Notes under the pieces: model-generated
Database searches by the model: none
The model's input: only the letters and a program-made list of their open reading frames with translations
What the model was told of the DNA's origin: nothing
Shown: positions 33,863 through 42,301 of the stretch, piece by piece
Layout of the letters: each line of letters starts with the position of its first letter
Numbering within the stretch: the first letter of the stretch is position 1
From: Chloracidobacterium sp.
GTDB taxonomy: Bacteria; Acidobacteriota; Blastocatellia; Pyrinomonadales; Pyrinomonadaceae
DNA length: 64,000 nt
Direction: 5' to 3'
NCBI GenBank assembly: GCA_016715795.1
Contig: JADJXP010000002.1
Coordinates: forward strand, 1,550,001 to 1,614,000
Position numbers and translations under genes: made by a program

Positions 33863-35218
33863 ATGACACCATCAACAGAATTACAGCGTCCCGTTATTAA
33901 TACAGAACTCCCGGGCCCGAAGTCGCTCGAGATCATTGCCGGCGACGAACGGTATGTGACGCCGAGCTATCCGCGGCCGGATTACAAGCTCGTCGTCGAA
34001 CGGGCCCACGGCGTGTGGGTCGAGGACCCGGACGGAAATACCTTTTTGGACTGCAATGCCGGCGTCGCCGTGTGCTCGACCGGACATTGCCATCCTGAGG
34101 TCGTCGCGGCGATCACAAAGCAGGTGAATGAGTTCATTCACTTCTGCGGCACCGATTATTTCTATCGCCACATGCCAGAGCTTGGAAAAACGCTCGAACG
34201 CATCTGCCCGATCGACGGGCCCACGCGAACGCATTTTGCCAACAGCGGTGCCGAGGCGATCGAAACAGCGCTAAAGGTCGCGATGTATCACACGCGGCGA
34301 CAGAAATTCGTCTCGTTCTACGGCTCATTTCACGGCCGAACGCTCGGAGCGTTGAGTTTGACGAGTTCAAAACGTGCCCAGCGGCTTGGATTCATGCGGC
34401 AGGCGTTGGACGTCGTCCACATTCCGTATCCAAACAAGTTTCGGCATTTCGCCACCGATATGCCGACCGATGAAGATACGATCACGCGCGATGTCGTCAA
34501 CTGGCTTGAGAACCGAGTTTTCCAGACCACAACGCCGCCGGAAGAGGTGGCGGGCATTATCTTGGAAGTCGTGCAGGGCGAGGGCGGCTACATTCCCGCA
34601 CCGACGGCGTTTGTCAAAGAGATTCGCCGCATCTGCGACCAGCACGGCATCATGTTGATCGTCGACGAAGTGCAATCGGGCATGGGCCGCACAGGAAAAA
34701 TGTTCGCTCTCGACCATCACGAAGGCGTCAAGGCCGACATCATGTGTCTCGCCAAGGGCCTTGGCTCCGGAATGCCGATCGGCGCCTGCATAGCCCGGGC
34801 AGACATTATGGATTGGCACAAGGGTGCGCACGCATCGACCTTCGGAGGCAATCCGGTCGCCCTGACCGCCGCGATGAAGACCATTGATCTTCTCGAAGGC
34901 GGCCTCATCGATAATGCCCGTGAAGTCGGGGCCTATCTCGAAGCCGGACTTAACCGTCTCAAGGGTAAATACGACTGTATCGGCGACGTTCGCGGCCTGG
35001 GCATGATGCTGGGCGTTGAGATCGTCACGGACAAACGATCGCTCGCACCGGCACCGGAACTGCGTGACAAGATAGAATATGCCTGCTACGAGCGGGGACT
35101 GATAATCCTCGGCTGCGGCGCGAACGGTATCAGATGGTCTCCGCCGCTGATCCTTGCAAAGGAACATGTAGATGTCGCCCTCGAGATATTTGACGAGGCC
35201 ATCGCCGCGTCGATCTAA
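33863..35218 (+). CDS. Class-III aminotransferase (GABA/acetylornithine type)
   Basis: The start at ATG 33863 follows a GGAG ribosome site. The 451-residue PLP enzyme has NAGVAVCSTGHCHPEV near residue 65, FANSGAEAIETALKVAMYHT, GSFHGRTLGALSLTSSKRAQ, and IVDEVQSGMGRTGKMFALDH. The Schiff-base lysine is in MCLAKGLGSGMPIGA, near residue 300. Substrate is hard to fix: the length and N-terminal extension fit the acetylornithine/4-aminobutyrate aminotransferase family seen in acidobacteria and archaea better than classic ArgD. No arginine or GABA genes are adjacent. A terminator-like palindrome follows at 35241. Confidence 0.88.
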   Translation: MTPSTELQRPVINTELPGPKSLEIIAGDERYVTPSYPRPDYKLVVERAHGVWVEDPDGNTFLDCNAGVAVCSTGHCHPEVVAAITKQVNEFIHFCGTDYFYRHMPELGKTLERICPIDGPTRTHFANSGAEAIETALKVAMYHTRRQKFVSFYGSFHGRTLGALSLTSSKRAQRLGFMRQALDVVHIPYPNKFRHFATDMPTDEDTITRDVVNWLENRVFQTTTPPEEVAGIILEVVQGEGGYIPAPTAFVKEIRRICDQHGIMLIVDEVQSGMGRTGKMFALDHHEGVKADIMCLAKGLGSGMPIGACIARADIMDWHKGAHASTFGGNPVALTAAMKTIDLLEGGLIDNAREVGAYLEAGLNRLKGKYDCIGDVRGLGMMLGVEIVTDKRSLAPAPELRDKIEYACYERGLIILGCGANGIRWSPPLILAKEHVDVALEIFDEAIAASI

Positions 35219-35240
35219 GCTCGCAACACAAGAAAGCTGG

Positions 35241-35278
35241 AAGGCACAGAGATAACTCTCTCGTTATCTTTGTGCCTT
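35241..35278 (+). terminator. Hairpin after the aminotransferase gene
   Basis: A 16-bp arm (35241-35256) pairs at 15 positions with 35263-35278 across a six-base loop; the stem ends in TGCCTTTT and T-rich sequence. The arms, AAGGCACAGAGATAAC and its complement, resemble those of other intergenic palindromes in this window. Confidence 0.8.
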
Positions 35279-35313
35279 TTCTCTTGTTCTTCTAAAAAAC
35301 TTCTAATTTTCTC

Positions 35314-35342
35314 TTGACTTAATTAAGCTATTACTTTATTAT
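35314..35342 (+). promoter_or_regulatory. Promoter with embedded palindrome; leaderless arsR-type transcript
   Basis: TTGACT (35314-35319), a 17-bp spacer and TATTAT (35337-35342). The expected start, about seven bases on, falls on the ATG at 35350, and no ribosome site lies upstream. The perfect palindrome CTTAATTAAG (35318-35327) overlaps the -35 box and spacer, a natural operator position for the ArsR-type repressor encoded next. Confidence 0.75.
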
Positions 35343-35349
35343 CATCCAC

Positions 35350-35688
35350 ATGGATACGTTTACGGCTATCGCGGAACCGACTCGACGAAATATTCTTGAG
35401 TTGCTCTCGGCTCACGGCCAAATGCCGGCGACCAGTATTTACCGGTGTTTCAAAGCTAGTGCACCCGCGATCTCGCAGCATCTTAAAGTATTACGTGAAG
35501 CTAAACTCGTGCATGTCGAGAAACGTGCCCAGCAGCGTATCTATTATGTGAATCCCGAACCGATCAAAGAGTTGGAGAAATGGATACGACAATTCGCGGC
35601 GATAAAAGAGGCCGAATACAGCCGCCTCGACGCCGTGCTTGAGAAAATGAAGGCAGAGGAGCCGATGCTTCCCTTTGCCGAGGAATAA
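35350..35688 (+). CDS. ArsR-family winged-helix repressor
   Basis: A 112-residue regulator: MDTFTAIAEPTRRNILELLS, then the recognition helix KASAPAISQHLKVLREAKLV and the wing VEKRAQQRIYYVNPEPIKEL. It lacks the CxC metal site of ArsR/SmtB sensors. This metal-free type is usually encoded before an AHSA1/SRPBCC gene, as here, and represses its own operon. The ATG lies at the predicted transcription start. The next gene starts 21 bp after its stop codon with a GGAGG ribosome site. Confidence 0.9.
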   Translation: MDTFTAIAEPTRRNILELLSAHGQMPATSIYRCFKASAPAISQHLKVLREAKLVHVEKRAQQRIYYVNPEPIKELEKWIRQFAAIKEAEYSRLDAVLEKMKAEEPMLPFAEE

Positions 35689-35709
35689 GACAAACCTGGA
35701 GGACGACCA

Positions 35710-36210
35710 ATGTCAAACAAGACCGTAATCACCGCCGAAGAGGGCAAACAGGAACTTTTTATCATCCGCGAGTTTGACGCGCCGCGAGAACTGCTCTTTC
35801 GAGCACACACTGAGGCCGAGCTTTATGAACAATGGGTAGGCCCGGACGACCTGACGATGACCATCGAGAGGATGGAGGCTGTCGACGGCGGTTCGTATCG
35901 CTTTCTGCACGAGCGTGACGGGCATGTCTATGCGTTTCACGGCGTGTATCACGAGGTACTGGCCCCTGAACGCATCATCGGCACATTCGAATTCGACGGA
36001 CTGCCCGAGAAGGGACATGTGATCATGGGCACGACAAGATTCGAGGACCTCGGCGGTGGCCGTTCGCGGCTCGTACATCAATCGGTTTTCCAGTCTGTTG
36101 AGGACCGCGACGGCATGGTCGCATCGGGTATGGAACGCGGAGTTGTCGATGGCTACAACAAACTCGACAGCGTGCTTGAATCGTTGAACGCAAAAGGACA
36201 CGCAAACTAG
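35710..36210 (+). CDS. SRPBCC (AHSA1/START-like) domain protein
   Basis: A 166-residue START-like protein: FIIREFDAPRELLFRAHTEA, YEQWVGPDDLTMTIERMEAV, then GVYHEVLAPERIIGTFEFDG. It ends with the long C-terminal helix GMERGVVDGYNKLDSVLESL. The fold forms a hydrophobic ligand pocket; members near ArsR-type regulators are poorly characterised. It is the second gene of the arsR-AHSA1-VOC operon, preceded by CTGGAGG, and lies eight bases from the next gene. Confidence 0.9.
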   Translation: MSNKTVITAEEGKQELFIIREFDAPRELLFRAHTEAELYEQWVGPDDLTMTIERMEAVDGGSYRFLHERDGHVYAFHGVYHEVLAPERIIGTFEFDGLPEKGHVIMGTTRFEDLGGGRSRLVHQSVFQSVEDRDGMVASGMERGVVDGYNKLDSVLESLNAKGHAN

Positions 36211-36218
36211 GAGGAGCT

Positions 36219-36677
36219 ATGTCACAACAGATCACGCCGTTTCTGATGTTTAACGATCAGGCCGAGGAGGCGATGGAATTCTACACTTCACTGTTTCCAA
36301 ATTCGCGTGTTGTCAGTTCGATGCCCGGCCCCGGCGGTAAGATTGCGGGAGGCACATTCGAATTGGATGGCGTCGGGTTCAACTGCTACAACGCCGGGCC
36401 GCATCCGAACTTCGTGTTTTCGCAGGGTGTTTCATTTATGATCTACGCAGAAACGCAGGAGAAGATCGATCATTATTACGAAAAGCTGAGCGAGGGCGGC
36501 GAACAGCAGCCCTGCGGTTGGCTCGTCGATAGATTCGGCGTTTCCTGGCAGGTCACGCCGACGATGCTAATGAAAAACCTGACCGACCCCGACCGCGAAA
36601 AAGCCGGCCGTGTCGCTCAGGCGATGTTCAAGATGACAAAGATCATCATCGCCGACATCGAAGCCGCCGCCGGGTAG
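36219..36677 (+). CDS. VOC-superfamily PhnB-like protein
   Basis: A 152-residue protein of the PhnB/3-demethylubiquinone-methyltransferase-like VOC group: ITPFLMFNDQAEEAMEFYTS, GGTFELDGVGFNCYNAGPHP, then QQPCGWLVDRFGVSWQVTPT. VOC folds pair beta-alpha-beta-beta-beta units and often bind a metal, but the usual His/Glu ligands are not evident here. An AGGAGG ribosome site precedes the ATG. It is the last gene of the operon; a long palindrome follows. Confidence 0.88.
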   Translation: MSQQITPFLMFNDQAEEAMEFYTSLFPNSRVVSSMPGPGGKIAGGTFELDGVGFNCYNAGPHPNFVFSQGVSFMIYAETQEKIDHYYEKLSEGGEQQPCGWLVDRFGVSWQVTPTMLMKNLTDPDREKAGRVAQAMFKMTKIIIADIEAAAG

Positions 36678-36683
36678 GAAAGC

Positions 36684-36757
36684 TACCCACGAAACACACG
36701 AAAGGCACGAATAAAGAGGGCTTCTCTATTTCGTGCCTTTAGTGTATTTCGTGGGTA
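36684..36757. repeat. Long palindrome between convergent VOC and etfA genes
   Basis: The 27-bp arms (36684-36710 and 36731-36757) match at 24 positions, with a CCCACGAAA core. The loop is 20 bp. The element fills the 86-bp convergent gap and would form a strong hairpin on both strands. Confidence 0.8.
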
Positions 36758-36763
36758 TTCTTC

Positions 36764-37735
36764 TTACGCTTTTGCTTTTTTGATCTCTTCGACCAGTACG
36801 GGCACGGCCTCGAATAGGTCGCCTACGATACCGTAATCCGCGATGTCGAAGATCGGTGCTTCGGCATCCTTATTTATCGCGACGATAGTGCCGGAATTCT
36901 TCATGCCGACGATGTGCTGGATGGCTCCTGAGATGCCGAGTGCAATGTAGAGCTTCGGTGCGACGGTCTGGCCGGATGAGCCTATCTGGCGGTCGATCGG
37001 CAGCCATTCGCTGTCGCAGATCGGGCGTGATGCCGCGATGTCGGCACCGAGAGCATCGGCAAGCTGCTGGGCGACCGCGAGATTCTCCTGCGATTTAATG
37101 CCGCGGCCAACGGCGACGATGATCTCGCTTTTTGTAAGATCGACCGAAGCTTTTGCTTCCTGGAACGGTGCTTCAGGTGTCATGCGAACGTCACCGACGG
37201 TCACATCCATCGTCTCCACCGCCGCACTTCCCCGTTCGGCGCTGTCACCGCGAAATGCTCCCGACTGGAATGTGATGAAGTACGGCGCGTCGCCGCCTAT
37301 GGCCACGTCGGCATCGAGCTTGCCGAGGAAGATACGCCGTGTCAGCACCAGTTTGCCGCCCTCGCTGCGATAACGGATGCAATCCCCGACGACTTCGCGT
37401 CCCAGCCGGGCCGCAACCTTTGGTGCGAAATCGCGCACCTGATATGTGTGGGCCATCACGATGTATTGCGGATTTACGGCTTTGATGACCTGCTCCCACG
37501 CATCAGCGTAGGCGTCGGGCGTGTAGGTGCCGAGTTTTTCGTTCTTTGCGACGATGACCTTTTCGATGTTATAGCCGGCAATGTCCTGCGCCAAAGAGCA
37601 GTCTTTATCACACGGCAGAACGGCCGTGATCGAAAGGCCGAGGTCTTTGCCGATAGCCTGCGCCGCCGCGATCGCCTCGAGCGACGTCTTATTGAGAACG
37701 CAATCTTTGTGTTCGATAAATACGAGGATGCTCAT
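36764..37735 (-). CDS. etfA: Electron transfer flavoprotein, alpha subunit
   Basis: A 323-residue FAD-binding subunit that passes electrons from acyl-CoA and other dehydrogenases to ETF-quinone oxidoreductase. The N-terminal domain (residues 1-185) holds AHTYQVRDFAPKVAARLGRE. The C-terminal FAD domain has GRGIKSQENLAVAQQLADAL, SRPICDSEWLPIDRQIGSSG, LYIALGISGAIQHIVGMKNS and AINKDAEAPIFDIADYGIVG. All flavin-contact motifs are present. The start overlaps the end of etfB by four bases, a normal translational coupling. Confidence 0.95.
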   Translation of the reverse strand: MSILVFIEHKDCVLNKTSLEAIAAAQAIGKDLGLSITAVLPCDKDCSLAQDIAGYNIEKVIVAKNEKLGTYTPDAYADAWEQVIKAVNPQYIVMAHTYQVRDFAPKVAARLGREVVGDCIRYRSEGGKLVLTRRIFLGKLDADVAIGGDAPYFITFQSGAFRGDSAERGSAAVETMDVTVGDVRMTPEAPFQEAKASVDLTKSEIIVAVGRGIKSQENLAVAQQLADALGADIAASRPICDSEWLPIDRQIGSSGQTVAPKLYIALGISGAIQHIVGMKNSGTIVAINKDAEAPIFDIADYGIVGDLFEAVPVLVEEIKKAKA

Positions 37736-38508
37736 ATTACACGCACCTCCGAGCGAAGTTTTTCGACAAGCTCGACGGCACCGGCCTTGGCGTCGCCGTT
37801 GCCGAGCATTTGCGTCTGCTTTGTTTTGAGCGGCATATACACTTTTTGTATGCTCGCGGCCGAAGCGAATGGCTCGATCGCAGGTGTTACCTCGGTGACC
37901 GGCTTGCTCTTCGCCGCCATGATGCCTTTTAGCGATGCGTATCGTATCTGCGAGATGCCCGATTGAATCGTCATCAACGCCGGCAACTTATACGTAAACC
38001 ATTGATACCAGCCGCTTTCGAGTTCGCGTTTGACACGGAGCGTGTCGCCGAGACTTCCTCTATCTACCTCGATGACAATGGTCGCATGCGGAATGCCGAG
38101 GAGTTCGGCGAGTATCACGCCCGTCTGCCCGTAGCTCGCATCGTCGGATTGCAAACCAGAAAGGATCAATTCGGCATTCTCGTCACGGATTGCGTCAGCG
38201 ATCGTCTTTGCGACCTGGTAGGCGGACAGCGATTTGCTGTCCTCTACAACGATGTGGATCGCGCGGTGAGCTCCGCGTGCGAGGGCGTCCTTAATCACAG
38301 ACTTTGCCCCGGCCGGCCCGAGCGTGCAAACAACGACTTCACCTTCGCCTTTTGCCTCGACGGTTCTCAAAGCCTCCTCAAGCGCGTAGCCATCAGACTC
38401 ATTTGTCTGCTGGGCCACGTCTGCCTCGTTTATCCATTTCTCGTCGCCCGCAATGCGAAGCACCGCGTCTTTATTGGCGACTTGTTTCATTAGAACGATT
38501 ATTTTCAT
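37732..38508 (-). CDS. etfB: Electron transfer flavoprotein, beta subunit
   Basis: The 258-residue partner of EtfA begins MKIIVLMKQVANKDAVLRIA. It carries NESDGYALEEALRTVE, LILSGLQSDDASYGQTGVIL and the helix at QSGISQIRYASLKGIMAAKSKP, the recognition-loop region that docks on dehydrogenases. AMP binding is typical of this subunit. It overlaps etfA by four bases. The upstream gap contains a long palindrome, and fabF follows from the right on the same strand, so read-through from the fab cluster is possible. Confidence 0.93.
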   Translation of the reverse strand: MKIIVLMKQVANKDAVLRIAGDEKWINEADVAQQTNESDGYALEEALRTVEAKGEGEVVVCTLGPAGAKSVIKDALARGAHRAIHIVVEDSKSLSAYQVAKTIADAIRDENAELILSGLQSDDASYGQTGVILAELLGIPHATIVIEVDRGSLGDTLRVKRELESGWYQWFTYKLPALMTIQSGISQIRYASLKGIMAAKSKPVTEVTPAIEPFASAASIQKVYMPLKTKQTQMLGNGDAKAGAVELVEKLRSEVRVI

Positions 38509-38514
38509 CTTAAA

Positions 38515-38609
38515 GTCAGAACCGCCTGCGGTAGCGGGCGGTTGAAGTTAGTTTAGTGACGTTGCCGAAGAATAACGGTCAACCACTCGCTACCGCAAGT
38601 GGTTCTGAC
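38515..38609. repeat. Palindrome, CAGAACCGCC family copy 1
   Basis: The 31-bp arms (38515-38545 and 38579-38609) match at 27 positions; all four differences are transitions. The arms start GTCAGAACC and end GGTTCTGAC. The element fills the gap between the fabF stop codon and the etfB start. It shares its arm sequence with the larger element at 41111. Confidence 0.8.
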
Positions 38610-38611
38610 AA

Positions 38612-39853
38612 CTACTCGGCGTACCTTTTGAATATCAAACACGCATTCGTCCCGCCGAAACCAAAATTATTCGACAGCACGTAATTGACCGTAGCATTGC
38701 GAGCCTCATTGGGAATGTAATCGAGGTCACAATCGGGGTCGGGCGTCGTGTAATTGATCGTCGGCGGCAATTTGTTCTCGAGGATCGATTTGACGGCAAC
38801 CACGGCTTCGATGCCGCCTGCGGCACCAAGAGCGTGCCCGGTCATCGATTTGGTCGAGCTGACTGGAATATTGTAGGCGTGTTGGCCAAAAACCTTCTTG
38901 ATAGCCAGCGTTTCGAACTTGTCGTTGTATGGCGTCGACGTCCCGTGAGCGTTGATGTAACCGATCTGCGACGGCTCCAGTCCGGCGTCATCCAAGGCAC
39001 GCTGCATTACGCGAATCGCGCCAGATCCCGTCTCGTCCGGCATAGTGACATGAAACGCATCGCCCGACATACCGTAACCGACGATCTCGGCGAGGATATT
39101 CGCTCCGCGGGCCTTCGCAAATTCCAGCTCTTCAAGGATCATCAATCCCGAGCCTTCGCCTATGACAAAGCCATCACGTTCGAGGTCGAACGGCCGTGAG
39201 GCGTGCTCCGGGTCGTCGTTTCTCGTCGACAGAGCCCGCATCGAAGCGAAACCCGCGACCGACATCGGCGTGATCGCACTCTCGGCCCCGCCGCAGATCA
39301 TCGCGTCGGCATCGCCGCGTTCGATCAACCTGAAGCTGTCGCCGATGGCGTGTGCCCCCGCGGAACACGCCGTTGCGGTTGCCGAATTGGGCCCCTTCGC
39401 TCCGTGGCGTATCGATACATTTCCCGCCGCCAAATTGACGATCGCGGAAACGATAAAAAAGGGTGATACGCGATCCGGACCGGACGTAAGCAGTTTTTCA
39501 TGCTCGCGCTCGATGGCCCAGAAATCACCGATGCCGGAACTGATATATGTCCCGACCATTTCGGCGTTTGACTCGTCGATCACGAGGCCGCTGTGCTTCA
39601 TGGCCTCGTCCGAGGCCGCAAGGGCGAAATGCGTGAAGGCTCCCATCCGGCGTGCTTCCTTTTTGTCAAGGAAGGTCAACGGATCAAAGTCTTTGACCTC
39701 GCATGCAAACCGCGCCGCAAAGCCCGTCGCATCGAACTTGGTGATATTCGCCGCCCCGCTAACCCCTTGCATTAGCGCGTCCCACGTCATCGCCACGTCG
39801 TTACCGACAGGCGTCACCAGGCCCAGTCCTGTTACTACTACTCGACGCTTCAT
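38612..39853 (-). CDS. fabF: 3-oxoacyl-[acyl-carrier-protein] synthase II
   Basis: A 413-residue condensing enzyme that elongates acyl-ACP with malonyl-ACP. The start MKRRVVVTGLGLVTPVGNDV is typical. The nucleophile Cys is in TATACSAGAHAIGDSF (near residue 163). The two catalytic histidines are in INAHGTSTPYND (about 300) and TKSMTGHALGAAGG (about 340), and the Lys of SSTKSM is present. The end NFGFGGTNACLIFKRY is canonical. It is the last fab gene of the leftward cluster, after acpP, with a palindromic element between them. Confidence 0.96.
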   Translation of the reverse strand: MKRRVVVTGLGLVTPVGNDVAMTWDALMQGVSGAANITKFDATGFAARFACEVKDFDPLTFLDKKEARRMGAFTHFALAASDEAMKHSGLVIDESNAEMVGTYISSGIGDFWAIEREHEKLLTSGPDRVSPFFIVSAIVNLAAGNVSIRHGAKGPNSATATACSAGAHAIGDSFRLIERGDADAMICGGAESAITPMSVAGFASMRALSTRNDDPEHASRPFDLERDGFVIGEGSGLMILEELEFAKARGANILAEIVGYGMSGDAFHVTMPDETGSGAIRVMQRALDDAGLEPSQIGYINAHGTSTPYNDKFETLAIKKVFGQHAYNIPVSSTKSMTGHALGAAGGIEAVVAVKSILENKLPPTINYTTPDPDCDLDYIPNEARNATVNYVLSNNFGFGGTNACLIFKRYAE

Positions 39854-39859
39854 ATCAAT

Positions 39860-39939
39860 GGATAATGAAAAATTGACAATCGGCGATAAGGGGCGGGCCC
39901 TTCATCGTCTGTTGCCCATTGTCCGTTGTTCGTTATCCC
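39860..39939. repeat. Imperfect palindrome between acpP and fabF
   Basis: GGATAATGAAAAATTGACAA (39860-39879) pairs imperfectly with 39915-39939, whose complement reads GGATAACGAACAACGGACAA. The right arm overlaps the acpP stop codon region by a few bases. It is transcribed within the fab operon. Confidence 0.55.
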
Positions 39940-40169
39940 TTATGCTGTTCGACGTAGGCGTAGGCGTCACGGACGCTCTGGATCTTCTCAGAGTCCTCGT
40001 CCGGGATCTCGATGTCGAACTCTTCCTCAAAGCGCATCACGAGTTCGACGAGATCGAGCGAATCCGCGCCGAGATCCTCGATGAAACGAGCGTTCTCGGT
40101 CACCTCAGCCTCATCGACTCCGAGCTCGTCAACGATTATCTGTTTGATCTTATCCTGTACTTCTGACAT
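39933..40169 (-). CDS. acpP: Acyl carrier protein
   Basis: The 78-residue acidic carrier holds growing acyl chains on 4'-phosphopantetheine. The attachment serine is Ser36 in EDLGADSLDLVELVMRFEEE; the helix-three region EIPDEDSEKIQSVRDAYAYV is typical. A TTTCTCCT-complement (AGGAGAAA) ribosome site precedes the ATG. It lies 12 bp downstream of fabD. In many bacteria fabG lies between fabD and acpP, but there is no room for it here. Confidence 0.96.
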   Translation of the reverse strand: MSEVQDKIKQIIVDELGVDEAEVTENARFIEDLGADSLDLVELVMRFEEEFDIEIPDEDSEKIQSVRDAYAYVEQHKG

Positions 40170-40181
40170 ATTTTCTCCTGT

Positions 40182-41111
40182 TTATAGAGTCTCTAACGTA
40201 TTGCGTAAACTTTCCGTGTCTTCAATATTACTATAAACGGCGTCACGGTCTATCTGGCGAATGAGCCCTGTCAAAACCTTTCCGGGCCCGATCTCGATGA
40301 ATTTCGAGATGCCATTGGCTTTCATTTCGGCAACCGATTGCAGCCAGCGGACGGGTGATGACACCTGCCGTGTGAGCTTGTCCGCGACAGCAACGCTATC
40401 TGTGCTCGCGGTCGCATCGACGTTGTGGACGACCGGGAACAAAAAGTCGCCGTAGCTCACTTCTGCGAGATCGCCTGACAGCCGTTCCTGTGCCGGCATC
40501 ATCAACGCACAATGAAACGGGGCACTCACGTTGAGCTTGATCGCCCTTTTCGCCCCCTTTTCTTTCAGTATCTCGCACGCCCGATCAACAGCCTCAACAT
40601 TGCCCGCGATCACTACCTGCGAAGGTGAATTGATATTCGCCGGGCTGCAAACCTGTCCTTCTGCGGCCTCCTCGCAGCCCTGCTCGACCGTCGCAACGTC
40701 AAGCCCGAGGATGGCAGCCATCGCCCCAGCGCCGATCGGGACGGCTTCCTGCATATACGTCCCGCGTTTTCGAACCGTCCTGACCGCATCGGCGAGATCG
40801 AGTACGCCTGCCGCTACCAGGGCCGAATACTCACCGAGGCTGTGCCCTGCAACAATGTCAGGCTCCGGCATTCCCGCCTCGCGTGCCGCGCGATAAGTGG
40901 CAAGCGAAGCCGTCAATATCGCAGGCTGTGTATTCGCGGTAAGCTGGAGGTCAGCCTCATCACCTGCGAAACACATTTCCGAGAGCTTGAACCCGAGCGC
41001 ATCGTCGGCTATTTCAAAAACCTCTCGTGCAGCGGCCGACTTGTCGAACAGGTCCTTGCCCATCCCGACAGCCTGACTGCCCTGACCGGGAAATATGTAT
41101 GCGATCTTCAT
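40182..41111 (-). CDS. fabD: Malonyl-CoA:ACP transacylase
   Basis: A 309-residue enzyme that loads malonyl onto ACP. The start is IAYIFPGQGSQAVGMGKDLF. The nucleophile Ser is in VAGHSLGEYSALVAAG (near 90). The active-site Arg lies in VRKRGTYMQEAVPIGAGAM, and the His in APFHCALMMPAQERL (near 198). GPGKVLTGLIRQI is near the C-terminus. The length is normal. The start codon lies at the edge of the large palindrome at 41111-41226, which separates it from fabH; the ribosome-binding region is therefore inside the palindrome arm. Confidence 0.95.
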   Translation of the reverse strand: MKIAYIFPGQGSQAVGMGKDLFDKSAAAREVFEIADDALGFKLSEMCFAGDEADLQLTANTQPAILTASLATYRAAREAGMPEPDIVAGHSLGEYSALVAAGVLDLADAVRTVRKRGTYMQEAVPIGAGAMAAILGLDVATVEQGCEEAAEGQVCSPANINSPSQVVIAGNVEAVDRACEILKEKGAKRAIKLNVSAPFHCALMMPAQERLSGDLAEVSYGDFLFPVVHNVDATASTDSVAVADKLTRQVSSPVRWLQSVAEMKANGISKFIEIGPGKVLTGLIRQIDRDAVYSNIEDTESLRNTLETL

Positions 41112-41226
41112 AGTCAGAACCGCCTGCGTAGGCGGGCGGCCAGTTCCGCGGCTTGCGTCCAGTCAATGGCTCAGTTGCGCGACTCGCAACGAACTGACCG
41201 CCCGCTTACGCAGGCGGTTCTGACTA
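41111..41226. repeat. Palindrome, CAGAACCGCC family copy 2
   Basis: The 36-bp arms (41111-41146 and 41191-41226) match at 34 positions, the longest stem in the window. A small inner hairpin (GTTGCG-CGACT-CGCAAC) lies in the loop. The arms touch the last codon of fabH and the first of fabD. The outer segment GTCAGAACCGCCTGCG is shared with the element at 38515. Confidence 0.88.
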
Positions 41227-42204
41227 GAACTGGATCACGCTCGCGCCCCATGTCACTCCGCCGCCGAATGCCGTGAGAACGACAAGGTCGCCCTCTTTGA
41301 CCTTGCCGCTCTCGATGCATTCGTCCAAGGCGATCGGGATCGAAGCCGACGATGTATTGCCGGTCCGCTCGATATTTGAATAAACTCTTTCCTCCGACAC
41401 ACCGAGCCGCTGGGCGACCGCATCCGTTATCCGCTGATTGGCCTGATGCGGGATTATCATGGTCACCTCGTCGATGCCGCGGCCCGCTTTAGCGAGCATT
41501 TCGAGCGAGATATCGGCCATCGACCTCACGGCAAGCTTAAAGATCTCGTTGCCCTTCATCGTGAAGTAATGCATCCGATTATCAATTGTCTCGTGTGACG
41601 TGCCATATCGCGTCCCGCCCCCGCGAGCATAGAGTGACTCTTCATAACGACCGTCAGAACGGATCTTTGTTGCAAGAACACCTTTGCCCTCGGGCACCGG
41701 CCCCAGAACGGCCGCACCGGCACCGTCGCCGAAGATCACGCACGTCGTGCGGTCGGTGTAATCAATGTACTTGGTCAAAACTTCCGCCCCGATCACGAGA
41801 GCGTAGCGGATCTGACCCGTGCGGATCATCGATTCGACCATCGAGATACCATAAATAAAACCGGAGCAGGCCGCAAATACATCCATCGCGGCAGCATTCT
41901 CGCAGCCGAGTTCAGCCTGAATGAGGCAGCCGGTTGAGGGCAATATTTGGTCCGGCGTCGTAGTAGCACAGATGATGATCTCAATGTCCTTAGGCTCGAT
42001 CCCCGCACGTTCGATCGCTCGGCGGGCCGCCCGCACTGCAAACTGCGACGTGTACTCGTCATCCGCCGCCTTGTAACGCTGCTTGATGCCCGTGCGCGTG
42101 GTGATCCATTCGTCAGATGTTTCAACGATCTTTTCCAGGTCGGCATTTGTGAGGATGCCCTCCGGATAAGCGTGTCCCATCCCGATGATGCCCGCGTTAG
42201 ACAT
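41224..42204 (-). CDS. fabH: 3-oxoacyl-[acyl-carrier-protein] synthase III
   Basis: A 326-residue enzyme that starts fatty acid synthesis by joining acetyl-CoA (or a branched acyl-CoA) to malonyl-ACP. Cys near residue 113 is in AMDVFAACSGFIYGI; His in MIIPHQANQRITDAV (about 250); Asn in RTGNTSSASIPIAL (about 280). The start MSNAGIIGMGHAYPEGILTN is typical. The terminal FGGGVTWGASVIQF is conserved. It follows yceD and rpmF; the usual plsX between rpmF and fabH is missing. Confidence 0.96.
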   Translation of the reverse strand: MSNAGIIGMGHAYPEGILTNADLEKIVETSDEWITTRTGIKQRYKAADDEYTSQFAVRAARRAIERAGIEPKDIEIIICATTTPDQILPSTGCLIQAELGCENAAAMDVFAACSGFIYGISMVESMIRTGQIRYALVIGAEVLTKYIDYTDRTTCVIFGDGAGAAVLGPVPEGKGVLATKIRSDGRYEESLYARGGGTRYGTSHETIDNRMHYFTMKGNEIFKLAVRSMADISLEMLAKAGRGIDEVTMIIPHQANQRITDAVAQRLGVSEERVYSNIERTGNTSSASIPIALDECIESGKVKEGDLVVLTAFGGGVTWGASVIQF

Positions 42205-42209
42205 AAAAG

Positions 42210-42300
42210 TCTCTAGAGTTCCTAGAGTTTATAGAGTTCCTAGAGTCAACTGCAAACGGTGAACCTCTATAAACTCTACAAACTCGGTGAACTCGATGAA
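42210..42300. repeat. AG-rich palindrome between rpmF and fabH
   Basis: Direct copies of TAGAGTTC-type words on the left (42210-42245) pair with ACTCTATAAACTC-type words on the right (42264-42300). The best stem is ATAGAG/CTCTAT extended by GAGTTTATAGAG. The element replaces the position where plsX is often found. Confidence 0.55.
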
Positions 42301-42301
42301 C

